Source: Gloeopeniophorella convolvens
Lineage: Eukaryota > Basidiomycota > Agaricomycetes > Russulales
Direction: 5' to 3'
Assembly: GCA_022496205.1 (NCBI GenBank)
Contig: WTXD01000041.1
Coordinates: forward strand, 1 to 64,000
DNA: 64,000 nt
The notes under the pieces are model-generated. The model was not told the DNA's origin. It did not search any database and worked only from the letters and a program-made list of their open reading frames with translations. The position numbers and the translations under genes are program-made. Below are positions 1 through 10,746 of this stretch, in pieces. How positions within the stretch are numbered: position 1 is the stretch's first letter; each line of letters begins with the position of its first letter.

Positions 1-450
1 CAGTGTCCTGGCGGCTCTGATTAGATTAGATATGGACCTAATGATCAAGGACTATCTTATCTTGTGTACATAATGTTCTAGACTTAAGGCTGTGCTCAGC
101 CCCACATTCATTTCCATGTTCTGGACTATTCTAGGGCATTCCATGACCCACCTTGTACTCCGGTACCCACTCTTACTCCGTTTCATGTGGGTCTCCTAGG
201 CTTTCTAAGCAGTGTTTATCACATGCTATCTGTCGCTCCTTACTGTATATAAGGACCTCTTTCTTCGCCTTTGTAGCCTCAGTCTTTTGACCTTCTCTGA
301 CTGAGGCAAGTACACTACCGCTCCTTTCACTTCTACCTTATGCTTACCTTACCTTGTAGTGTCACTCTGTGTCCTTCAGGTATTGCACTAATGTATAAGT
401 CTTTTGACCTTCTCTGACTGAGCGTCACTCTGTGTCCTTCAGTTGTCACT
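1..450. repeat. LTR-like remnant with internally repeated motifs
   Basis: No gene is seen here. A TATA-like TATATAAGG lies near 246 on the + strand. It is followed by a pyrimidine-rich stretch in which two motifs recur: TCTTTTGACCTTCTCTGACT near 282 and again near 400, and GTCACTCTGTGTCCTTCAG near 360 and near 424. A promoter-like box followed by duplicated leader sequence resembles a long terminal repeat, and decayed gag sequence lies immediately to the right. The orientation (+) opposes the adjacent gag (-), so this may be a different element that truncated it. The left border is outside the window. Confidence 0.35.
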
Positions 451-467
451 CCACCCTCTGCTGCACT

Positions 468-1673
468 TCAACAGTCATCAGTGATGGCAGCTTCAGTGCG
501 TGCAACGTCCCAATCTTGGTACCATTCGCGGAAGCGGCGAATGCCTTGTGGGTACTGGAAGAACTTGTTGATAGCGAGTTGTTTCTGGTCCGGGTTGGTG
601 AACATAGTTTCAAAGGCGTCGACAAAGGCTTTCCAGGTGCCGTAGGCTTTATTCGTGAGTGCATCATTCATGCGGACGCGAGCCCATTCTCCAGCACAGG
701 TGTTATTTTTAAAGTGAGTATAGGCGTCAGCGATCTTCTTGGTGTCGGTATTATACAGGTCTTCATTGAGCGAATAATAGTTGTTAAGATAAGAAAGGAA
801 TTGGCGGGCAGTGGCTTCTGCGCCGTCAAAGGGTTCTGGTGGGCTGCCGAGTAACTTGGAAGACATCTTGGGCGGAGCAGTAGTGGTTCCTTGTGATGGT
901 GGGTTTACTGGTGGTTTAAATGGAGGCGGTACTTGAGTCTGACGAGATGAAGAGGCAACTGGAGTCTGAGTCGGTCCGATACGAGAGACAGGAGGTGTAG
1001 GAGTCTGGACGAAAGGTACAAGTTCTTGAGGCTGAGACGGTGGAGGCGCAACTGGTTCAAATGATTCTTCAGGAATTGGGTTTTGTTGAGGAGATGGGTG
1101 ACGTTCCGGGGTACCAAAGCCTCCAGGTATGGTGCGAGGTGAGTTTGCAGCTAATGGGGTGCCTAATGGAGTAACTTTTCTGGAGATATGGTGGATGGTT
1201 TCTTGAGTAGATTCTAGGAGTTCGTTGACTTCGTCTGAGTCGTCTGAGGGAGGTGGTGTAGGTGGTGGTATGACGCGGGTTTGTTCAGGAGGGTCGAAGT
1301 ATACTGGTTGGTTGTTGAAGTATTGCCACCGCTTCCTTCCTTCGTTCCAACGGACCTTCTTGTCTTTGTAAAGTCCTTCTAAGGACGCCCAGGCATAACC
1401 TTGAAGTTGATTGGCGTGTGGATAGTAAGCGTTGAGTGCGTCGAGGACTGGTACTTAATAAGTGGTAAAAACTGTTTGCTTGGTTGCCTCGTCAAGGACA
1501 AGAGTTCGTCCGAGGACTGTGGCGATGGCGTAGATGTGTCCACTTTCTTCGTCAAGTCTGATTTTCCTAATAATACTTCTGAGAGGTAGATGTTGGGAGA
1601 TGTCAGTGATTTCTTCTGAGCTAGGGTCGTTCCAAGTGTTCTCTTTGATGTATCTTTGGAATTCGGTACTCAT
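468..1673 (-). pseudogene. Retrotransposon gag remnant (Ty3/gypsy-like), interrupted by a stop
   Basis: Reading from an ATG at 1673, about 72 codons end in TAA at 1455-1457. The same frame then stays open to 468 with coherent protein character. It has a proline/serine-rich middle (PPPTPPPSDDSDE, many PP and PS pairs), then a capsid-like region from about 866 down, including GSPPEPFDGAEATARQFL, WKAFVDAFETMF and GIRRFREWYQDW. PF[DE]G...A..F is the usual start of retrotransposon gag capsid domains of basidiomycete gypsy elements. The frame stops abruptly at 468 without a zinc knuckle, protease or reverse transcriptase, so the element is truncated. The premature TAA marks it as inactive. Element class is inferred from family resemblance. 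Confidence 0.7.
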
Positions 1674-1700
1674 AAAGAGTGATTCAGATGATAGGGAGTC

Positions 1701-3166
1701 CTACAACTTGCACAGTGTAGGTGTTGACATTGTGAAGATATGTGATGATGAAAGCGTGGTTAAGGATAGGACGACGTCGATCAATGGAATGGCGTTCAAT
1801 GTGGGCATAGTCTTCTTCGATGTGGTCGCGAAAGATTCTTGTAGATCGCTTCCACAGATAGCCTTCAAAGTGCAGAGGATCGCTAGTAAAGTTGGCGAGT
1901 TTGTGGAGATCGTGGGGGAAACTGATGATACGGAGTTGGCGACGATTGTATTCTTCTCTGCACCAACATCAGAAGTTGTGAAAACCAAGGTAGTTTCAGG
2001 TAGGCAAGGTTTGGCCGATGTAGATGATTTCTGGGTGGTGCGCAACATTATCACGTTGGATGTCGATGAGTCAGGTTCTACTGAGGTTTCTTGGATCTTC
2101 AGGGGTTGGCGTACGTTGTACTGGTGGTAATACTACTTGTGGTAGTGGTGTCGGAGGACGGTGTCTAGGAGACCGTCGACGATTAGGTCTGGATGCCAGG
2201 ATTGCGACAGAAAGACTCTGATAGTCTAAAATACAGGATACAGGAGGATCTGACTAGATCTCTAAATACTGGGTGTCGGTAAGGTCACTGGTGTCTTGTA
2301 GGTCGAGGTCGCTGATTGTGTGGATACTGGGGACGTCGTTGTCTGTTGTTTCTTGTTCTTTGTCGAGGCTGAAGTTGCTGACGATGCTTGGGGCGTTGTT
2401 CCAACTGTTTTCTCCGATGTCTGATTCAGGGGTTGCTGGAGGAATAAGAGGAGGTCGTCGTGGTACAGGATATAAGAAGTCGTTGTTTGATTGGACAAGG
2501 TCGAGGTCAAGGGATTACTTATGATCCAATGTGCGTCTTGCAGGTGCAAAGTATAGTTGCAGAAGGGGCTGGAGCGGATAGAGTAGAGAGGTACTAGAGG
2601 GTTTTCTTGAAGTAGGACAAGTTGAGCGAAGTGGAGACGAGTCTGGTACGGAGTAGTGATGAAGCGTTCAAGATAGTAGATTCGATGGCCGGTAAGGATT
2701 TTCTCGATGAGATGTTCTTTGTGGACTTGGATGATGTTCCACCAGAAGAGCTCGAGTTCTTGAGCCAGAGGTTAGTGGTTTGGATGGGTTCCCAGCGTAC
2801 ACCGCTAGGTCGTTGAAGGAACCATAAGAGGTGCTGTTCTTCTACAGCACTTTGGACGATGTTCCTTTCAGTGTTGAACCAGTGGCTGAGGTGTAAATCG
2901 TTGTCAAAGAGTTGTCCGAATGGGAGAGATCGTCGAAGTCTTGTTAGAACCGGGGTAAGCCAAGAGTCAGAGCGAACTAGAGTGTCGGTAGAGAAGTTGT
3001 GGACGCGAGCACAAGGGTCGTAGAACTGAAGTCGGATAATACAATGAAGGACTTGATAATATTTGTCAAAGAAGCGTCGGTAGGCTTGGTCAAAGGTTAG
3101 GCGATTGTCGTCGTTGTAAGGAATCAGATGGAGTCCTTCAAGCAATACTTGGGGTGGTGCTTCCAC
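1701..3166 (-). pseudogene. Retroelement-associated coding remnants
   Basis: Several open stretches lie in series on the minus strand upstream of gag. The longest (3166 to 2594, about 190 codons, no ATG at its 5' end) begins with PPQVLLEGLHLIPYND and has a serine-rich tail. The others are Thr/Ser-rich. Frame breaks and stops separate them, as expected of a decaying element. I do not recognise a catalytic motif: no RT YxDD, integrase HHCC or protease DTG. Assignment to the retroelement rests on strand, order and position between the proline-rich ORF and gag. Confidence 0.4.
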
Positions 3167-3632
3167 TGAGTTGAGTCTGAGTCAATAGTATCTCCCACAG
3201 AGGTGCTACACACTCTAGAAAGTAATTGGGCAGATACTACTACTGGTACAAGGTAGTCGACTTGGTTTACAGGAACTCTTCTACCGGAATTTGAACGATG
3301 GCGATGAGGTTAAGGTTGAGGGCAAGGAAGGGGTCGTCGCCTATCTCCTTGATGTTGTTGGGAATGCGGGCATAGGTGGTGAAGAGTTTAAGGTGGGGAT
3401 AGAGGCTGCAGGTGTCGTTCACGATGGAGTACCGGTTGTCAATGCGGATGAGGCGACCGTGGTTGAAGTGGAGGTTGCCTTCAGTGGTGAGAACGCGGCC
3501 GTCGAGGAAGTCGATATGGCGAAGGGGAATTCTTGCTCCTTCATAGAGTCGTTGGGTGCCAAAGGCGAGTTTGTTGAAGGTATGTATGAGGTGGTAGGTG
3601 AAGTCGTAACGGATGGCACCAAGTGGGAGTGC

Positions 3633-4793
3633 TCAACAGGGGGGAACGTACACGGTAACGGCACAGATATGTTGTGGTGTGTATGGTAGACCTTGTCCGT
3701 TTACACGTGTGGAAGGGATGGTGATGTAGTGCTTGGGAAGGATAATCGACCTGAAGGGGCGTACTTCAGGGAGGAATTCGTCAAAGTGGGTGAGGTAGTA
3801 AAGGGCGCTGCTGATGCGAGGGACGTGGAAAGGCTGGTGATGGTTGCCGATTGCTGCTGGATAACCGTGTAGGACTTGGGCGATGCGCTCGTGGTAGTAG
3901 TGGTTGGTGTGAGCGCAGTCAGGGGATGGTGCACGGCGAGGGAGAACGAAGTGGTTCTCAGCGTAGTCAGTGAGGTCCTCACTGAACTCAGAGATGGAGG
4001 GAGAGCGACGAGGTGGAGCCTGGTATGGAGGAGGTGCATGGTCTGGGATTTGCTCGACTGCGACGTCGACTAGGATTTCAAGGGCAGGAGCAGGTGCTGG
4101 ATTGGGAGCGAAGATTAAAGGGGATACCGTCGCTGCTCGTGAGGGTATGGGAGTTGGTACAAGATGAGGAGTAGGAGCAGGAGCAGGACTGAGCGCAGGA
4201 GTATGCGTCGACAATGCAGGATGAGGAGAAGGGGCAAGGATAGAGAGATGCGAAGGGGAGTAAAGAGGCGAAAAACACGACAAGCGAGGCTGGGGAGTGG
4301 ATACGACAGGGGAGGCTGGAGTAGGCTCGACCAAGGGGCTGGGAGCTTGTTCACCAGTGCGAGAGGGGCCAGGAGTGGGAGACTGAGGGATGGCTGAAGT
4401 GCATACTATTTCTGCAAAGTGTTCTTGCACCTGTTGAGCTCTGAGGCGGACTAGAAAGTCAAAGGCTGAATGATGAGGAGAGGGAGAGCGAGGTGATATT
4501 GTGAGAACGTCGAGGATTTGTCCTGGTTCGACGTCGATTGGGGATGGGGAGCGCGGATGATATGATGGAGAACTAGGTGTAGGCGGAGGATGAGAAGTGG
4601 AGACGAGAGGAGGGTACTGGAGTTCAGGAGACAGTCCGCGAGTGGGAGTGCCGTAGTCAAGGGGGTTGGACGGTCCAGAGGTGGGAGCGTCAAGGTCAAG
4701 ATAGGACGAGGGGCAAATCAGTGCCTGAGGTTGAGTACGGTCCGAGAGGAGCGCAGTCCAGGGTGCAGTGATTCCAGAGTAAGAGTAAGACAC
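3633..4793 (-). CDS. Proline-rich ORF of a retroelement remnant
   Basis: This is an open frame of about 386 codons with no ATG at its 5' end; the first codon is GTG. The N-terminal two-thirds is low-complexity and proline/serine/alanine-rich (PTPSSPSYHPRSPSPIDVEP). The last third is more ordered, with SALYYLTHFDEFLPEV and RSIILPKHYITIPSTRV, then a stop. A TATA-containing LTR-like stretch lies upstream at about 5000-5050, and gag sequence lies downstream on the same strand. I infer it belongs to the same decayed LTR retroelement. It could instead be a host pseudogene; no known domain is recognised. Confidence 0.35.
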   Translation of the reverse strand: MSYSYSGITAPWTALLSDRTQPQALICPSSYLDLDAPTSGPSNPLDYGTPTRGLSPELQYPPLVSTSHPPPTPSSPSYHPRSPSPIDVEPGQILDVLTISPRSPSPHHSAFDFLVRLRAQQVQEHFAEIVCTSAIPQSPTPGPSRTGEQAPSPLVEPTPASPVVSTPQPRLSCFSPLYSPSHLSILAPSPHPALSTHTPALSPAPAPTPHLVPTPIPSRAATVSPLIFAPNPAPAPALEILVDVAVEQIPDHAPPPYQAPPRRSPSISEFSEDLTDYAENHFVLPRRAPSPDCAHTNHYYHERIAQVLHGYPAAIGNHHQPFHVPRISSALYYLTHFDEFLPEVRPFRSIILPKHYITIPSTRVNGQGLPYTPQHICAVTVYVPPC

Positions 4794-4998
4794 TGGGGTC
4801 GCAGCTGATCAGAGGGTGTAAGAGACTGTCCAAATGTCAGGACTCACTCGCGGGGTGCGCGCAGAGAGGATAGCAGAGGGTTTGGAGAGCATCACAAGGG
4901 GGAAGCAGAAGATGAGCTGCGAGTATTGCAGATACGAGGGGGAACACACTAACAGTGCTATTGCAGTGCTAGGTACAGATGAGAGTGCCACAGATGGA

Positions 4999-5050
4999 CA
5001 GTCTGAGGACCACTGGGCAATACATGGGGGTCTTATATACTACTGGAGAC
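4999..5050. repeat. LTR-like promoter block, copy 1
   Basis: This block shares the order AGTCTGAGGACC, a CAA...ACATGGG stretch, then TTATATACTACT with 6399-6443. Read on the minus strand it is AGTAGTATATAA followed by leader sequence, a plausible TATA box feeding the proline-rich ORF and gag. Two diverged copies about 1.4 kb apart suggest LTR fragments of related elements. Confidence 0.45.
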
Positions 5051-5499
5051 CCCCCAGACGAATCTGGTCTAATTACTGATGGGGATTCCAGAGGGGATTC
5101 CCCATAGCCTCTCCTCTCTGATACGCTTCTTAGATTCCATCGCAGAGTGGGGCTTGAGGCCCCATGGAGTTCTTGATGATCAGAGTCCCAAAGAGGACGT
5201 ATGAAGTGTTTCACCTTAATCAAGGTTCTGGTTACTTTGGGACGAGTAATATGGCCATTCTGAGAGATCCCTAGTTCGGGATCTTGGGGGATTCCAGGGT
5301 TAATTGGCCATTAGGGAGTAGGGCGAGGAATGGGGGTGAAGGGTCACGTGATGCATTTCGACTTGTAGTCACAATGTGAGTAGTACGCGTCGCATTGTGA
5401 GCGACGCGTAAGGTGTTTACTGGTAGGGCTGGGTTCGCTCTAGTGTTCTGAGCAGTTCGACCTCCTTGAGGCCCTAGTGTTCGTGACAGCATGCAGAAC

Positions 5500-7160
5500 G
5501 AAGATTGAAGTCGAGGCGACTTCAGATGTAAGAGGGATGCAATGTCATGACTTGTACGATACTTTTTCCTTTCCCTCTTCGTCCCTGCATGTATGATACA
5601 AGTTCCGTTCTGTTATCTGACTTGAGGACGCTTATCTTTCATTCATCATACAATTCCTCCACCTATCTTGACGTGCCCCTTATGCTATTTGTTCACTACT
5701 GTACTTCTACCTAGAAGACCCACCTTGAGTCTGTTCTGACTTGGTATGACTTGATACTAGGACATTATGTAAACCACTCGACTCATAGTACTTAAGGCAT
5801 AGCAGTTGTACTCTAAGGCCTTAAGCCTGTTCTCCTTTGTCAATCGACAAGGTTATCAGGGAATCCACATGAGGGACTTGTTTGCCCAAGCATCGCGAGG
5901 TCTTCAGCTTTTGAACTCAACATACCGGAGGCCGATTGCCTCCATCAGTAGACATCACATCTTACCCAGGATCTTGTGCACCTTCTCATGCACCATCGAG
6001 GACCAGCTCACATCGAGACCGACTTACCAAACCTTGCTTGTCTCAGCCCTTGCCCGCTCAGCACACGCCAGCTCAGGCTGTGACAGGGGGGGGGAGGGGG
6101 GTTCATAGAGAACAGTGGAGTCACGCCATATGCATCAGTGGGCCAGGCTGTGGCGGGAGCTCCAACTCCGCACAACACCAGTACGGTCAAAAGAAAGGTT
6201 GTTGAGACAACCGGCGAGGCGTTCGCGCAGAGCAGAGTCTTGCGCCAACCAGCAACACAGGAGCGATCGCTAATTTGGCTACCTTTGTGCAAGGCAGCAG
6301 CGACTGAGTCAAACTGTAGAAGAAGCTGGTCCTCAAGATTAGAACTGTAGTCTACTACAGAGAGGCTGTTGGCACTCTTACCTGGTCCTCAAGAGGAAAG
6401 TCTGAGGACCTAAGTGCGCAACTACATGGGTTTATATACTACTAGAGGAGTGCTTACTAAGCGACTCCGCAGCTGCTGACTGAGCGACTTGGTGCTGACT
6501 GATGCACCTTACTCACGCTCACTAAGCCAGTTTCTCACACTACGTCATGCTCACTCAGCGATGACATCATGCGCAGCACAATCTAGACTACTAACAACCC
6601 AAAGTCCATGGCCTCTAGGCCCTTCTAGCCCATTCTAACCCTGGTATCCCACGGGACGAGTCACAAGGCGAGTCACATGTCGTCATGTGCAGCTTACGTA
6701 AGCCTGCACCTAACGCAAAGGAAATAATTCCCGTGGAATATGTACTTTTAGCACTTCTTCGATTACTCAACTAGCAGTGAAGGCTCAAGCCTGCTAGATG
6801 GTCCAGGAATCCTTCGAAAAGACGCGTCCGTGACACAGGCCAGTCTGTAGGGGACATATTGTAAGAGTCCATAGGGTCATGTGACCTATCAGCCCATATG
6901 AACAGTGCCAGATAGCCATGTTACCCTCACATGCAATGGGCTATATACCTCATTAGTATCTTAACTTCAATGCAAAAAGAGGGCCTGGTCAGGCAAGCCA
7001 TAACAGGCACCTTATCTCACTGCACTTCAATAGAAAGCATATGATTGGAGAGCTATAAGCACCTACAACAATTATGAGAAAGCACCTTGCAAGCAAGGCA
7101 ATACACCAAGTGAGGCTATCAACACAATATGAAATATCAACCAAGCATACTAGAACAATA
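5500..7160. other. Gene-free stretch with LTR-like fragments and a G-tract
   Basis: No convincing gene is seen. The stretch holds pyrimidine-rich LTR-like sequence (5540-5800), a poly-G tract at 6086-6101, a second LTR-like promoter block at 6399-6443, and a region of short CACTCA/GACTGAGC-type repeats at 6450-6570. Short open frames here have biased composition and no recognisable motif. It forms the border between the retroelement remnants and the urease gene. Confidence 0.4.
6399..6443. repeat. LTR-like promoter block, copy 2
   Basis: This is a diverged copy of 4999-5050 (AGTCTGAGGACC, CAACTACATGGG, TTTATATACTACT). On the minus strand it gives AGTAGTATATAA, then about 350 nt of possible leader before 6008. 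It is most simply a solo or partial LTR related to the one upstream of the gag remnant. Confidence 0.4.
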
Positions 7161-10100
7161 TCAAAATGTGTTGTATGTCTTTGCAAGTGGCAGACCCTCT
7201 GCTGGACCAATATCAGCTAGTTCACCATCAGCACGAACTTCATAGCTCTCTGGATCAACCGTCACATGAGGAGTGGCATTATTCCACTTCATGTCCTTTT
7301 TGCGTACGTCACGGCAACCGCGCACCGCCTCAGCATGCTTAGTTAACCCATAACTGGCGATGATCCCTGAATCAATTGACACCTTGGAGACGAAGTGGAC
7401 CGAGTTGTGGGCGGCTGAGGCAGCATACGCACCCCACATGGGCCTTCCGAAAAATGGCTGAACAGTGGGGATGGATGCATTTGCATCACCCATCTACAAG
7501 ATAAGAGTGTAAAGGTGGCCGCTTCGAAGCTGTAAGCAACATACCTGCGCCCACGCAATAACCCCAGATTTGAGCACCATCTCTGGCTTGATCCCGAAAT
7601 TTTCTGGTTTCCAGAGGACAAGATCTGCCAGAGCGCCCACAGCGACTTGACCAACCAGATGCCCGATTCCGTGAGTGATTGCGCTGAAAATCAGTACTCA
7701 GCCGACCGCGTACTGCCAGGGAACATCGTCTTACGGATTGATAGTGTACTTCGCGATATATCGTTTGACTCGCGCATTGTCGTGGCCCTCCGAGTCGCCC
7801 AAAGCGGTTAGGGGGCCTCGGAAAGCTCGCATTTTGCTCGCTGTGCGCCACGTACGAGTTACGACTTCCCCAACACGACCCATTGCTTGAGAGTCAGAAC
7901 TGATCATCGATATAGCACCTGAATCGTGGAGGACATCTTCAGCGGCAACTGTCTCGGCGCGAATGCGCGATTCCGCGAATGCCAGGTCTTCAGGGATCGA
8001 TTTATCCAGATGATGGCATACCATGAGCATCTGTATCCGCGGTCAGCTGTGCACGTGCGCGAGCAGCCCAGGCTTACATCCAGATGTTCGTCAAGAGTGT
8101 TCTTGGTGTACGGCCGTGTGGGATTTGTTGAAGAGGGCAAGACGTTATCTAACCCACAAACGGTGATGATATCCGGTGCATGACCACCACCTAGATAACA
8201 GTGAGTGACTCGAGGACTTGTGATACAAGAAGGTATTCGACCTGCTCCTTCAGTGTGATACGTATGTATCGTACGGTTACCGAATGCAGCAATCGTAGCT
8301 GGAGGTGGATGAGCAGAAGATCGTCGAGAAAAATATCAATGGCCCACTCTCCACAAAGCCAGATTCGTTCAGTGTATCAGTGTGAATGTTGACCTAACAT
8401 CCTTGCCGATCAGCGGCGGGCCAGATGACGTAGCACAGAATTGTCAACGCACCTGTACATCATACGCATCCCCTACATCGAGGCAGTTGATAATAGCTGC
8501 AGGGGTGGAGCCCCAATCCTCGTGAAGCTTCAAGCCTGCTGCTCCCGCTTTGACGATGTCCTCGAGAGCGGAAGGTCCGGCGTCGTTGCCCTTCCCAGTG
8601 AAGGCGAAATTCATGGGGAGACTGTCCGTGGCAGCTAGCATATGCTTCATGTAGAACGGACTCGGCGTGCAGGTAGTTGCATTTGTCCCCGCGCTGGGAC
8701 CAGTACCACCCCCAATCATAGTCGTTGTGCCAGCTGCAAGCGCTTCCATGACCTGCGTCGGTGAGATGTAGTGGACGTGGGCGTCAACCGCGCCTGCCGT
8801 GACGATGAGCTTCTCCCCCGCAATAGCCTCGGTACTTGAACCGACGACGAGCGCCGGGTGTACGCCGTCCATAACGTCGGGGTTACCAGCTTTGCCGATG
8901 CCTGCGATTCGCCCGTCCTTCACGCCGATATCCGCCTGAAAAGTTCGTATCGGCCAAGATCTTGGAATGACACAGTCCACCACACTCACTTTGAAAATTC
9001 CCGACCAATCAACGATAAGCGCGTTGGTGATAACGAGGTCGAGTGCCTCCGACGCCGGACGGTTAGTTGCCTGCCCCATGCCTTCACGGATAGATTTCCC
9101 TGTTTGCCGATCAGTAAAGATTAGACTGAGGGAAGATTTAGACTAACCCCCGCCAAATTTGACCTCATCACCGTATATAGCCTTCACAAGTCAGGATAGC
9201 GTCAGGGAATTCTAGAGCACGCTCACTTCGTCACGTTCCACTTCAATCCAAAGCTCCGTGTCTCCGAGCCGCACACGGTCACCTATAGTTGGTCCGAACA
9301 TGGCCGCATAGGCCTCGCGGCTGACGATAGTGTCCTCACGAACCTCTAATGCACCGGGTTCTGGCACAGAGAGGAAGCCACGTTGCAGTAGACGGGTGAC
9401 TATGCCATCTCGGGTGGCGTCGCTCAGCGGGCCCGATGCCAACAGATTGCCGCCAGAAATGACTCGAGCCCCCCCGATAGTGCAGAGTGTTACTGTCTTG
9501 GTGTCACCTGGTTCAAAGCGGACAGCAGTTCCTGCTGGGATGTCGAGGCGTTTCCCGTACGCAAGGCCACGATCGAAAGAAAGCGCAGCATTTGTCTCAA
9601 TGAAGTGATAATGCGACCCGATCTGCAACCCCTCCTGTTAGCTGTCCTGCCCAAAGTCTATGGGACACCAACCTGCACAGGCCGATCACCTGTGTTTGTC
9701 ACACGGAGACGGACCCGTTCCCGACCCTTGTTGATTATGATGCTGTCCTGGCGCACGACAAGTGCCCCTGGCAGTTTCTCTGGAGAGTAGAGTGATGCAT
9801 CGTACGACGGAAAGAGGTCGTTGGACGGGATGGGGAGGAATGAACCGTACAGTGCAGCTTCGAGATTGCCATCCTCGGAGCAGATGGGATCGTGCACGGT
9901 GACCAAGAAGACCCTATTCAAGAAATTGAACTAACGATAACACAAAGCGCGGCGCCATACATACCCATCGTTGAACGTCCCTTCGACCTGAATCTCGTGC
10001 AACAGTGCTGGCACGGAAGGCAGAACATGCCTTCTCCCCAGCACGCACTTTCCATATTGCATCAATTGTGCCACTGAGTGACGACCATCGCGTATAAACT

Positions 10101-10285
10101 CTTGAAGTTGAGAGGCGATAAGGGCTGTTGCCTCGGTCTGATTGAGCTGAAGGCCCCTAGCGAGGCGCTTCTGAGCAAGAAAGCCTAGCTAGGCGTCGTG
10201 TGCAGTCAGTAATAGACATGGATCTCTGCACAAGCACTACCTCGTGAAGGAGGACCTTCTCCTGCTCCCTAGGTAATAAGCGCAT
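7161..10285 (-). CDS. URE1: Urease (nickel-dependent, fused gamma-beta-alpha)
   Basis: Urease hydrolyses urea to ammonia and carbamate in the cytosol. The protein starts at an ATG at 10285 ([15 protein letters not shown]). A 52-nt intron leads to [20 protein letters not shown] (gamma domain), then the beta domain ([23 protein letters not shown]), then the alpha domain. Alpha motifs seen are [19 protein letters not shown], the nickel-binding [10 protein letters not shown], the carbamylated-lysine region [32 protein letters not shown] and the C-terminal [12 protein letters not shown]. The three bacterial subunits are joined in one chain, as in plants and fungi. At least seven introns of about 45-60 nt interrupt it. 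No UreD/F/G accessory gene is seen nearby. Parts of the 8030-8440 segment were not fully spliced by hand. Confidence 0.95.
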
Positions 10286-10746
10286 TCAAGACAAGCGGTG
10301 TGCCAGCATTGGCGAAGGCGCAGAGGCCCGATAAGGTCAGCTTCAAGAAAGCTATCAGCGGACCGAAAGTGGCCTAGGCATGGCTGGAGATCTCAGATCC
10401 AGATACACCGCCCTCCCATGCATGAGCGACCCCTACACTGACGCAGTGAGTTCAGGCTAAGTCCAGCCCGCCGAACATCACGTAAACCCGTATACGCAGG
10501 ACACAGCGCCCGGCACAACATCGAGACCATCGTAAATCCCAGTTTGAACGCAGACGAACCATCGAGGCCCCACTCGTATAGACTATACGCCCAAATTAGC
10601 TGAAGTGTCGCCCGGTTGCACACGGACACATACACCTGAGCCCCAAGCACAGTCAAGACCTTAGGCTATTCGGCGTGATGGTCGTGAATGTATATCATAT
10701 GATGCACGCAAGCTCTATCTCTATCAACGATAGCTCATCATTAACG
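10286..10746. other. Intergenic stretch between urease and the MFS transporter
   Basis: About 460 nt lie between the urease ATG (10285) and the stop of the transporter (10747). It should hold the urease promoter and the transporter 3' end. I see no TATA box of clear quality and no recognisable coding sequence. Confidence 0.4.
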
